This document shows positions 37,743-48,900 of a DNA stretch of 64,000 nt, one piece after another. Source of the stretch: Phorcus lineatus (lineage: Eukaryota > Mollusca > Gastropoda > Trochida > Trochidae); the NCBI GenBank assembly GCA_921293015.1, contig OV121095.1:33701484-33765483 (forward strand), read 5' to 3'. The notes under the pieces are model-generated. The model was not told the origin of the DNA, searched no databases, and saw only the letters and a list, made by a program, of their open reading frames with translations. Made by a program: the position numbers and the translations under genes. The first letter of the stretch is position 1. Every line of letters begins with the position of its first letter.

Positions 37743-37782
37743 ATGAATATAAAACTATTCTGTGGATCGTTCAGAAGAAAAG
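37743..37782 (+). CDS. candidate alternative first coding exon of NCK (proximal)
   Basis: The ATG at 37743 lies in good context (ATCACCATGA). Thirteen codons, MNIKLFCGSFRRK, plus one base end at the donor AAG|GTAAAG. Phase 1 joins exactly to the acceptor at 40896: the split codon becomes D, then EDPMVGCCK and MAEEV, for a 421-residue isoform. The extension carries three cysteines and a basic cluster, a layout compatible with membrane attachment by acylation, though this is inference. Intron about 3.1 kb. Confidence 0.4.
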
Positions 37783-38630
37783 GTAAAGGATTTCTGTTTT
37801 GAATATTTCAAAATGTCAAGGAGACCAAATGTGCATCGAAATCATACTATTTTTAGTTAGTGTCATTTGAAGTATAAATGAAAATTGTCAATTTTAAGTG
37901 TTAATTTGATTATTAATAAATAACAAGCGGGAATTTGTGTGTAACTTTAATTTTGTTGTTGAATGAGTACAGGAGAAATTGCATATCGAATATTCCAATC
38001 AGGATGTTGTTAAATCTTTTTATTTCAGCTATAAACTATTCCTGAGTGGTTAGTTCCAAGGAATCTGGAACCCAAGGAATATACCTGATTTGACAAGGGT
38101 CAAATTTATGCTCAGAATATTTACTGATTTTGAAATTGTTAACGAATAATTTAAGTTGTGTCAAACCTATTATGTCAGTTTTGTCTATGTCGATGGTGTC
38201 TTTCCTTCCTGGTACTGTAGAAGGAAGTTTCAGAGTGAAAAGCTCAAAGTTCAAGGTTCTGGATAATAAAGATGTCTAGCTGCATTGAAAGAGGACCAGA
38301 TACAGACTCAATAAAAGTTGAGATGTGATAAGACATACATCTCATCATACGATATGTATCACTAATCTCATAACCGTACTCTTGCATACGATAGAATCAC
38401 CATTCACTATTTTAAGGGATTTTGATGAAAAGAAAGATTAACTTTTTCATTGTATTTACCAGTGTTACAGACATTCTTTAATCTTTATGCAATCTGCATA
38501 AATGATATATGCTTGCCTACGTTGTCAAAAGAAATTTCCCTCTCACCATGTAGTATATGTTGATTCTCACAGGTTTTATTGTTATGAGCGGCATCAGTGA
38601 TGTTTCAGCCTTTCCTCTATCACTATCAAG

Positions 38631-39153
38631 TTTCTGCATACTCAGCAGGTTTTACTGCTATGTGTTACAACCATGATGTAGCCTTTCTTCCTACATTTAT
38701 GGACCATAGTGATGGGTGGGACAAGGAAGTTTTACAAGGAGAGGCTAGGTTCACGTTTCTGCATACTCAGGAGGTTTTACTGCTATGTGTTGCAACCATG
38801 ATGTAGCCTTTCTTCCTACATTTATGGACCATAGTGATGGGTGGGACAAGGAAGTTTTACAAGGACAGGCTAGGTTCATGTTTCTGCATACTCAACAGGA
38901 TTTACTGCTATGTGTTGCAACCATGATGTAGCCTTTCTTCCTACATTTATGGACCATAGTGATGAGTGAGACAAGGAAGTTTTACAAGGACAGGCTAGGT
39001 TCACATTTCTGCATACTCGGCAGGTTTTACTGCTATGTGTTGCAACCATGATGTAGCCTTTCTTCCTACATTTATGGACCATAGTGATGAGTGAGACAAG
39101 GAAGTTTTACAAGGACAGGCTAGGTTCACATTTCTGCATACTCAGCAGGTTTG
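38631..39153. repeat. 125-bp tandem repeat, 4.2 copies
   Basis: TTTCTGCATACTC begins units at 38631, 38756, 38881, 39006 and 39131: an exact 125-base period with only a few substitutions per unit. Because 125 is not a multiple of three, no repeat peptide is encoded consistently. It lies in the presumed intron between the proximal first exon and the main NCK exon. Confidence 0.95.
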
Positions 39154-40895
39154 CAATGATGTCTGTGTCAAGTGCCGCTGTTTACAAAGTAATTGTTTGA
39201 ATAGGGCAAAGTTTGCTGTCATTGTAGTCAACCTGACACTGTGCTCATGTTGAGCTGATGCATTTGTTGTGTTAAAAAATCAGTCTGTTTAATATTCTTG
39301 GTTGCACTCTCTGGGTCTGATTTTGCATTGATGAACGGCAGTGGTTCAGCATGAAATTGTTTTGTTGAAATTCATTCTGGTTAAGTGTTCAACATTGCAG
39401 ATTTCTTCTACGGTGACTAAGCAGCTGTATTATCATTATATTGATTCTTTAAACAGTATGATTTAATTTTTCTTTGATCTATTTAAAAGTGAATAAAATC
39501 AGAATCAAAATTTCTTTTCATACCTAAATGCTGACAAAATGCTTAATGATATTTCTCTATTATCTCCATTGAATTGGAACAAAAGTGATATTTTTCTCAG
39601 CCATATTGTAAATGTCTCTCAGCCATAATACAAGTTTGTTTCAACCTTAAATATGTTATTTATTAACTCTGTACTTTTATCATTTGCAATTTCAAGTTTC
39701 TGTTTAAATATCCTTATCAGGAAATTCAATATCTCAGGAATCAGGAAATTCATGATACCTAGAACCTCTGTGATTTTTTTTTACGAAATGCCTCCAGTTT
39801 GAACATGTCAAGTGTTGGCATGAATGGATTTTGAAGAGCTATTGATACTAAGGTAACAATATAGATAGCCCTTGGTGGCCACAAAGCTTGACAACTTACT
39901 ACAAGGGCTAAGCTCGTGTTTGTTCCATTTGTAAGTGTAAGTGTGAGAGTTAATCAATACCTTACACTTGCCTACCAGTGGCTGATTGGTCGCATAATAT
40001 AGATTAATCCTTAGTTATAATCTTTTTCTGTCAATTGTAACTTTACCTTGATAATTATGATTTTGTTTTTGATACAAATTTGCTGACATGTGATAAATTT
40101 TTGTGTAATGATTCATTGCTAGTGTCGTGTTTGCATTGCATGTCATTATATTTATATTGTGATGGTCCATGATATATTGATGTATTGATTACCACAGGAA
40201 ACAATATGTCCCGATATTATTTTACAAAATTTGTTTCAAACAAAAAACTCTAAGCTGACCAAGTTTTGTTTTTTTCTGTTTTAGAAAGATTAACAGTGAT
40301 AAGATAAGCACAAAATATATGATATATCTGATTCTCCACCGCAATTTAACAGTCTCTCTGAATTTATGACTCCATTCATGTAATGTTTATGACAGGTTTG
40401 TATCTAAAAATTACGTAATTTTTGTATGTGGTATATGTTTTGCTATCATAAATTGTCGAGCATTGGGATACTTATTATATCGCAACGATGGTATCGTGAT
40501 GATAATTGTCTCGCAGGTACCTGAACAAAACTTCAATGATATATTGTCTCGCCTCATGAAACTGTAATTGTAATATATTGTAACGGCTTTGAGGCCAAGA
40601 TACACAGGTCTAGTAATGAATATTGGCCTCCTGCTGTTATTCACCTTTGACTTTGAAAATATTCTGGGCCTCTTTAAAATATATATGCAATTTTGGTTTT
40701 GACTTATTTATGTTTGTTTCAAAACAATTACTAATTTGAATTAATAACTAATTTTGGTATCTTGATTAAAGCATAAACATTATGACCATGACATTACAGT
40801 AGAGGAAACTTGAATGATGACACTATACAGAAATTAAAATCAACTAATAATTATGTATTTTGATCAAAGCTTAAATTCTTACATTGACTTTGCAG
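39154..40895. other. no gene seen; presumed NCK intron
   Basis: AT-rich. Between about 40140 and 40530 there are GATATATTG / TATCGTGATGATAATTGTCTCGC-like segments that could be a decayed member of the CACGATA MITE group. Ends at the acceptor ttgactttgcag. Confidence 0.45.
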
Positions 40896-40924
40896 ATGAG
40901 GATCCGATGGTCGGATGCTGCAAG

Positions 40925-42725
40925 ATGGCGGAAGAAGTGATCGTGACAGCGAAGTATGACTATCACGCGGAGAACAGTCAGGAGCTGGACATCAAGAAGA
41001 GCGAGCGACTGACGCTACTGGACGACAGCAAGGACTGGTGGAAGGTCCAAAATAGTGCCAACAAGTCAGGCTTTGTACCCTCAAACTACGTCAAGCGGGT
41101 GAAACCAAAAACAGGACTCTTCTCAAGCCTTAAAAGCCTTGGACGGAAAAAGAGTGATGCCACAAAGAATTCTTTTCCTTCACCGTCACCGCTTCGAAAT
41201 GGGGACAGTCGGAATAACGGTCCCCTCCATCCAAGCGGAAGCTCCACCAGCAGTCAGCCGTGTAATGAGGCAACACCTGCGACAGCTAAATACCACTACA
41301 CGTCGCAACGAGAAGATGAAATATCTCTTGTGAAAGGGGAACATTTAATAGTGTTGGAGAAGTCAAACGATGGTTGGTGGAAAGGTCAGAAGAATGACAA
41401 CGCTGTTGGCTGGTTTCCGTCAAATTATGTGACGGTTGACGACGAAGTTGACTATTGCACTGCAGCAACAGCGGAATCCATGATGAATGACTGTATCGAA
41501 GTGGTGACGACGTTGTACCCATTCACAGGGAAAAATAAGGAGGAAATGAGCTTTGACAAGGGTCAAAGACTTGAGATTATTGACAAACCTTCGGAAGATC
41601 CGGAATGGTGGTTTGCGCGGAACAGTCGAGGGGAGACGGGGTTGATTCCTCGGAACTATGTGAACAGTGTAGAGGATTGTGATGCGGACCGGGGGACCAG
41701 CATGAGTTCTTGCACCCCCCAGTCTCAGTCCACTAGTAGTCTGTCGAACGCTTCTTCTGTAGGAGTCAATGGGGGACGACGACAGTTTCATGTATCGGGA
41801 CCGCTGGCAGATAAAGACTGGTATTATGGGAAGATCAATCGGCCCCAGTGTGAAGAACTTTTAACCAAATATGCTGAGGACGGCGACTTTCTTATTAGGG
41901 ACAGTGAATCTGCTGTAAGTTGTTGTGGAGAGAAGGGTTTGCTTTTAAAGTAAAATCTGCTGAGAAAATTAGGACACTTGGCTGATAGTTATATCTTTAC
42001 ATGATAGAGATATAATAAACTTGGAGCTCAATGGAAGTGGACCCAGTTTCATGGTTTATTTTAAAGATTTTAGAAATTAATTAAAGTCTGTTGTGTATTC
42101 TCCCTGTAACCTGATACTTGATTACATTCTGTTTTGTTGTTGTTGATATGTTGACATTGAAAGCTTAAAGTGTTTAGTGTTATTGAATTTTAGAGACACT
42201 AAAGATAATTTATCAATACATATTCTGAAAATTCTTTTCTTAAGAAGACTTAAGAGCAAAGTGTTGCTTAAACTAAAGGAACTGTTTAATTATTATGAAA
42301 AACTATTCAATTCAATCTCAACTATTAAACAATGATATTCAAAACTTTAAATTGTGTATACTATTTTTGCTGCAGTTTTATTATTCTATCTGCATATCTT
42401 CGCTCAACTAAGAACTCACAAACTGTTGAAAGATTTTCATTGGAATCTTTCTGTTTAATCATATAATCAATTGAGTGAATCAATCAAACAACTCCCTAAT
42501 CATCTGTTTATGTTTCAGGCTGGTCAATACACGGTAGTGCTTAAAGCGCCGAACAGAAACAAACATTTTCGTGTGCAAGTGCGGGATGGGGAGTATCAAA
42601 TTGGTGCGCAGACTTTCAACTCTCTTGAGCAATTAATAGACCATTATAAGAGACACCCAATATATAAACAAGAGGCCGAGAAACTCTATCTCATCAAGCC
42701 TTTTGTTATGCAGGCTGACTTCTGA
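40925..42725 (+). CDS. nck: NCK/Dreadlocks SH3-SH3-SH3-SH2 adaptor protein
   Basis: Coding exons 40925-41914 and 42519-42725 (GT-AG, phase 0) give 398 residues; human NCK1 has 377. SH3-1 is about residues 5-60 (AKYDY, WW 38-39, PSNYV), SH3-2 118-171 (AKYHY, WW 151-152, PSNYV), SH3-3 191-249 (TLYPF, WW 228-229, PRNYV) and SH2 about 299-390 ([14 protein letters not shown] with the phosphotyrosine-binding Arg at 325, [13 protein letters not shown]). The intron splits the SH2 after DSESA. NCK links tyrosine-phosphorylated receptors to proline-rich actin regulators in the cytoplasm. MAEEV is the family's usual start. The exon itself opens at 40896 with in-frame codons including an earlier ATG at 40907, so N-terminally extended isoforms are possible. 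Gene symbol follows family usage. Confidence 0.96.
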
Positions 42726-42801
42726 CAACTAGACGTGTTTGTGTGAAAGAATCCAATTGAACCGGAAATAACCAGTGCACTGTTGAAAGGACGCCATTAT
42801 G

Positions 42802-43240
42802 AGAATCCACACCTGGAGATTTGATGCCAATATAAGAATCTTGTTTTTGATGCCAATAGAATAATGCTTGGCTGGATATTCTATGCCAATATGATAATAA
42901 TCTACAGCTATTAATGTGAATGCTGATCAAATAATCAACACCTGGACATTTGATGCCAATGATATAAGAATCTTGTTTTTGATGCTGATAAAAAAATGCT
43001 TGGCTGGATATTCTATGCCAATATGATAATAATCTACAGCTGTTAATGTGAATGCTAATCAAATAATCAACACCTGAATATCTTATGCCAATATGATAAG
43101 AATCCTGTTTTTGATGCTGATACAATAATGCTTGGCTGGATATTCTATGCCAATATGATAATAATCTACACCTGTTGATATGGATGCTGATCAACACCTG
43201 GATTTTTTATGCCAATATGAGAACCAGCCTGCATATTTGA
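42802..43240. repeat. ~129-bp tandem repeat in the NCK 3' UTR
   Basis: CACCTGG/CACCTGA starts units at 42810, 42939, 43071 and 43195 (periods 129, 132 and 124). Each unit itself contains repeats of a GATGCCAATATGATAAGAATC-like 25-30 base motif. The region begins about 80 bases after the NCK stop and probably lies in its 3' UTR. A 163-codon antisense frame crosses it only because the period is near a multiple of three. Confidence 0.9.
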
Positions 43241-43782
43241 TACCATTATTAAATCAACTTTCATATGTGATGCCAATATAAGAATCCCTCTGTTTATCTA
43301 CAATACAGGTCAGAATTTTGATAAACTGGATGCCAGTTGAAGAATCCTTTAGTATAACTTCAAAGGATAACAAGCTGACACCTGTTTCTATTAAGCCAAT
43401 GTTTGAGATACTGAAAATGAAACTTGATTTGATGCCATTTGTAATCCATTTGTAATGGATGATTATGTATTTTTAAGCAATATTTCAGATTATTAGCAAA
43501 ACCAATGTTAAGTCATCAATAACCAGTTTATAATTTCATCTCTTTATCGAACCCATTTGTAAGGTGTGACTTTTGAGGTCAACCAATGAACGCAAACAGT
43601 GTGGTATATATATATGATGTCATGTTTAAAAACAAATCGAAGAAAGTTAGATTTATACATCAGTTAAATAGGGTCTGGCAGATATTCTTGAATTCTCATA
43701 GTCATAGCCTGTAAGGCTATAAAAGTGGGGGTTAGGGGAGTATTTGCCAACATATAAAAATCAGAAGGCCAAGCTTCAAGGA

Positions 43783-43850
43783 GAAAATATTTTTTACGTT
43801 TCGGGGAGCGTTTGCTCCCCTTAACGCTCCCCTTTATCAGACCATAAGGC
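43783..43850 (-). repeat. perfect GGGGAGCGTT hairpin with hammerhead-like flanks
   Basis: On the minus strand: CTGATAA, then a 10-bp perfect stem (GGGGAGCGTT ... AACGCTCCCC), then GAAAC. This is the order CUGANGA - stem II - GAAA of hammerhead ribozymes, with A in place of the conserved G8. Penelope-like retroelements are known to carry such motifs. The copy is probably inactive. Confidence 0.4.
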
Positions 43851-43871
43851 TAGCACGAGAAAGACACCTTA

Positions 43872-43877
43872 AATAAA
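43872..43877 (+). terminator. candidate poly(A) signal of NCK
   Basis: AATAAA about 1.15 kb after the NCK stop. It is the first canonical signal I found after the 3' UTR repeat. Not proven. Confidence 0.35.
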
Positions 43878-45556
43878 GCTGAGATTACACCTAAATCATT
43901 TATGAAGGTCTTGGAACTTAGTTTCTTTTGGTCAAAGAAATTATGTTATTAAGTAAGCCTTTTCATTAACTTACAATGACACCATGCTATGTTTCCAAGA
44001 TAATTCTAAACAAAAGGAAATAAATAACAATTTATGTATTTGATCAACTTTCATTTAACCTGATGATTTAAATCTGACATTTGAAACAATGTATACTATT
44101 CCGAACAAAGATATTTTTGATTAATCAAAATGAAACACTTTGAAACAGATCGTTATAAAAGATCCACATTCTTCAAAAATGGATATTAGAGATATTTTAG
44201 AATTAAAGTTTGGATTGATATTTGCAAAAAAAATTTATAGTCATAGTGAAGTTGAGTCAAGCAAAGTTTGTCATGCTTGGGTTGGAAAAACAGATATATG
44301 GACAACATTGAATCTCGATTAGAACAAATGCTTCATCTATATTTAATCAGCTTCATTATTTACTGGTCGTCCACATGTTCATCAGTACAGAATGTGAGTG
44401 TACACTTGAACAGGAAGCTGTCTGGGGTTTTTTTGTCATTGATCCGTTTAACTGCTCCATGTAGATATCCCAGAAATTTAAAGCCCTAGATTTACAAAGC
44501 CCTCAAAGCAGGTTGTTTCTGATGTTAATGGCATTTGAATCCTTCCTATATATATATCTTGAAAATTCCAGCTGTTGGTTAAGTTTTTGAAGGTCTGGTA
44601 GCACTGAAATATCTTTGAAATTCTAGTCCTGACTCTTGATGCCAGTCGACTCTCATTCTCACAATCAAGACAGTTTAATCTTATATTTACTATTAGATCA
44701 TTACAAGAAGCTTAATGGCCTGATTTTTGCATGATTTTACCAAATGGTCACTCTTTATCGGGGATGTTGCAAGGTTTTGGAAGACAATGTTATTTCTTAT
44801 GCTTACCCTGATCTTCCATCTAAAGAATGACTGAATTTGTAAATTTAATTGATATGAATTAGTTATACCACAAACAAGCATCTTGACATTGGAAAATATT
44901 AATCACCCATATAAGAATTGGTATGAAATACAGTGCAAATATACCATTTGTTAGATGGATATGAATTATGAAATAGCTCACATTGAACATCAGGTATATT
45001 CTTCCATATTTACTTATCATCGTTTGCATGGCTAGCAGTTTATATGTCCCTCCATTCAATATTCAGCAATATCATGGAAGTGCATGATTATGATCATTTG
45101 TTTCTAATGCTTATTGGAAAAATCTTTACCATCAGTCAAGAATTGCAAAAGTTTCATAGATTGAAAAATCGGTCCACATACCTTAAATATGTTATTTATC
45201 ATAGACCGTGAATTCATCAACCTATCATTTAAATCAGTGATTTCCAGAAAGTAATGTTATGGTGCTTTTATCCCACTGCCTGGCAAGCTTTAACTTACCC
45301 ACCTATGCCCTTCCCCACCCTCGTATCGACAGTAGACACTGTATAGCAAGTGTCCTTACAAGGCAATTCTAACCTCTTTATCATCTGAAATTACTTGCCA
45401 ATAAGGTTTTTATCTTGCAATCAATGTTTCAAAACATTTTGGCATCCTGATTTTGAAAATTTTATGATTTTAATTTATTTTATTGAATGTATTGTTCAAA
45501 GCTGAGGAGTCAGTGTATGACAAGGGCACAAACAGACTACTTGTATGAAATTTGTT
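43878..45556. other. no gene seen
   Basis: AT-rich; possible distal NCK 3' UTR. No supported coding frame. Confidence 0.5.
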
Positions 45557-45903
45557 TTAAATGGGCAGTACCACGTTTTTGGAAAGATTTATTTCTTGAA
45601 AATTTTTCAAATAAACATTAGTTTTTGCCAAATCTCTTACTCTAACCAATCATCCCTTAAGATGTACGAAATTGTCAAGCATCAAGTAAAAGCCACAGTG
45701 GCCATTTTTGTGGGAACAATTTTAAATTATTTGAGGTAGGGAAAGGGATTTTCATAACTTACCACTTAATTAATCATGGTATGTTTCTTTTAAAACTGAT
45801 TTTTTCTTTTATTAAAGAATATTGTCTTGCAATTCGAAACATTTACTTTTGATTTTGTGAGTTCACTTTTTTATTTTTAAAAAACGTGCTACTGCCCCTT
45901 TAA
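45557..45903. mobile_element. TTAA MITE, family B, near full length
   Basis: Left end TTAAATGGGCAGTACCACG and right end ACGTGCTACTGCCCCTTTAA are inverted repeats. The interior includes GTGGCCATTTTTGTGGGAAC and AAAACTGATTTTTTC, shared with the copies at 12222 and 56973. 347 bases, non-coding. Confidence 0.75.
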
Positions 45904-48900
45904 GGCCTAATTTTGGTTTGTCGCTCCTACGGACTGATTAGAACTCTTGCAACAATGTCCTTTCTTTAGTGCATAAGAGTTGGTTGTGATAAATTCTGCC
46001 ATTTTATGCCTTATTTCTCTAAACTTGTCCGACCAAGTTTGTAGAGAAAAGGGAAGTCTTCTTCTTTAGAAGATGTTTATTCTGCCTTACATGCATTATG
46101 AATTTAGGCAAACTCTGCCTGCTCGATTCGTTAAAATGTATATGATTTGAAATCTTATTCAGTTCCATTTGATTTGATTGTGGCTTTTTCTTAACATACC
46201 GATTAATGTTCTTGGAAAGTGATAAACTGAACGTAGTCTATGAAGAGTGATCTCCCTTGAAAGGGTTTAGGTAAGTTTAAGGACGCTGAATGAAGGATAG
46301 AATAATTACCCGCAGTTACATGATTCATGGTAAAAGTTTGAATAACGGGTAACAATATCATGGTATTAAGAATGGTGCAACCAATGAATAATTTTATGAT
46401 AAAGAGTCAACCTAGTCTTCAGTCTTATGTTCGAGAGTAATGTTTATCATTTTCTCATGTGACATAGTTCAAAAGCATGTTTCTGATTGTGGTTTGGATC
46501 CTAAAAAATTTCCTTTTACATCTTATTTCTTCCAATTGCATGAATCTGGAGCTGCGATGGACACTTTTCTAAAATATGTTCTTTTGCAAACTTATGAAAT
46601 TGTTCACTTTGTAAAGAAAAACTGATGTCATTGAAAGAATTGTTTGTAAGAATTACTCATGTTCAGTTTTTATTGCAAATATCACTTCTTCACACTGAGT
46701 TAATTATCTATTATACGTTTGTATAACAAGTATTTGAGTATATTGAGAATTGAGTTTGTGGTAAGCAGGTTCAGAGTTATCTCCCTTACCAATGAGTTGT
46801 CTCCCTTTCTTCATTCTTGTCTTTTCTTCTTGTGGAGTTGGAAAACACCCACAAACTGCCTTGTACTGCGCTTGTGATAAAAAAGCATTGACTGATAAAT
46901 AGCAAAAGCACCAGATGTAGATAATATCATCAAAGCACAACTTTGTTGTAGATTTCTGATTGAAAATTTTTGTTGGCCCATAGACTGTTAATGATCAAGA
47001 TGATTGTTACTCATAAAACTAAAAAGATAAGCTTGAAAGCACTCTCTCCTCACAGAAGTAGGTACATCATAAATTTGTATGTGAAACTCTGTTTTATTTG
47101 GAACATTACTCAGTCTAGCTTTGTTGCTTTATTGTAGCCTAATTGGATGCAATCAAAGTTAGTTGTGCAAGCAGCAATGCCGTTTCTTTGAATCTTTATT
47201 CACGGTACACCATCACCTACATTAGCGACTGCATCATTGCACTGTGACAACAAGTAGGTCTACTATGCATTCAGTGTTTTCATTGGCTGAAATATTGCAG
47301 GGTAGTTCATGTTGCAGTATTTTGCCACTATTTGAAACTGTTTGAAGCCCATGAATAGCTCATATTAGAACAGAGGTTCATACAGGAATTTATGTCAGAA
47401 TTACCGGTGGGGAGAGAATGGCTTGAAAGATGATTACCTTAATAACAATTGTTATTTGTTCAACTGCCTCATTGTTGTCGGCATAAAGATGTTGTCTAGA
47501 AGCTAATCAAATTTGTCCTGAAAATTGATGAAATGAAATATGTGTTATTGAAACAAGATTCATCTTTGAATTGTGAACTTGGACCAAGAAAGAAAACATT
47601 TTGAAATTACTGTCTCTCAGCGGCCTCTATGAAGTCTCCATTGTACATTCTCTATTCTTTGTTCTTATGTTTTCTACCTTCACTTGAGAAAACATCTTGA
47701 TACATCACAAGAGTGTATTACATTCTAATACACTGATGTTGCAGGATGTCAAGAATCATGATCATTTTTTTCCCACTCTCTAAACATGTTGACCAGTATG
47801 TATTTGTGATTAGGATTCTAAGTTTGCTAAGGAGAGAACAGTGATTACATATCACTTCCTTTTGAGCAATTTAATAATCTCGTGAAAGCTTTTGTTGTCT
47901 TTTTTTGCTGAGCTTTGCATTATTTAAATACATAGGTAAAAAGTGTTTTGGCACTAAGAGAAATGAATTAACAAAACAACCTTAAAAAATTAAGATATCA
48001 AGTGATCTTTTTACTTTTACATCTAAGGAAATTTGGGCAAAACAAAGGTTAACCCCCAATTGTTGAATATACACTATATTAATCACCTAAAAACCCTGTT
48101 GCTCTGGTCATTAGTGTGTATGAAACCATATAGAAGAATGATGTGGATGCTTTCTTTTTGTCATGAGCATACAAGACATCTGGATTATGATTCAAGCATG
48201 AACATGGTACCATGTGTTACTGCTATCCTATGGATTAGCTCCTCAATATCGATACAAGCATTGTTTAAAAACGTTTTCGTATACTGTTAGATTCATAGTC
48301 CTCAGTATTCGAGTTCTAGGTTTCATAATATTAGATATGGAGAAGTAGAATCATCGGTCTGCCAGGTATCAAATACTATTTAACCACTATTAATGCATGC
48401 ATTATATTGTACAGAATTTCATTGACATGTCCGATATTGATTGTTGATTATGATGATTATCATTACTTGATGTTTGTAATTGAATGGTCAAATATGCTCA
48501 GTATTTTGCTACAACTAATCAAAGGATTTTGATGGATTTTACTGGATTATCTTAATCTATACACATGTTGAAATGATCATGAATAGATTAAATGTCATTA
48601 GAATACTCATTGAGTAAATACTGATTTAAGAAATGGTGTTATTGACTCAGAATTACATGTGACCTTGTCATTTTAAAAAAAACCTGATCAAGTTATTTAT
48701 TTTGGAAAGCATGAGAAGTAAATGTTGATAACTCTGTTATTGATTTTTTTCCTCCAGTTTCAAGAATTGCTTTGCATATGTCTTCAACTGATAATTGTTT
48801 TATTTGCTTAAACTTTTTTTGGCCAAAATTCCAATTTTTCTGTCAATTTGCTTTTGAAACTTGCATTGTCTTGCTATTTTTTGGTTGTTTCGGTCGTCAA

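Noticed and set aside
41286..41791. Two antisense frames of 78 and 123 codons across the NCK exon
   Set aside because: They are shadows of the NCK coding sequence on the opposite strand.
42706..43197. 163-codon antisense frame with repeated peptide
   Set aside because: It is created by the ~129-bp tandem repeat whose period is near a multiple of three. It has no start context or conservation signal of its own.
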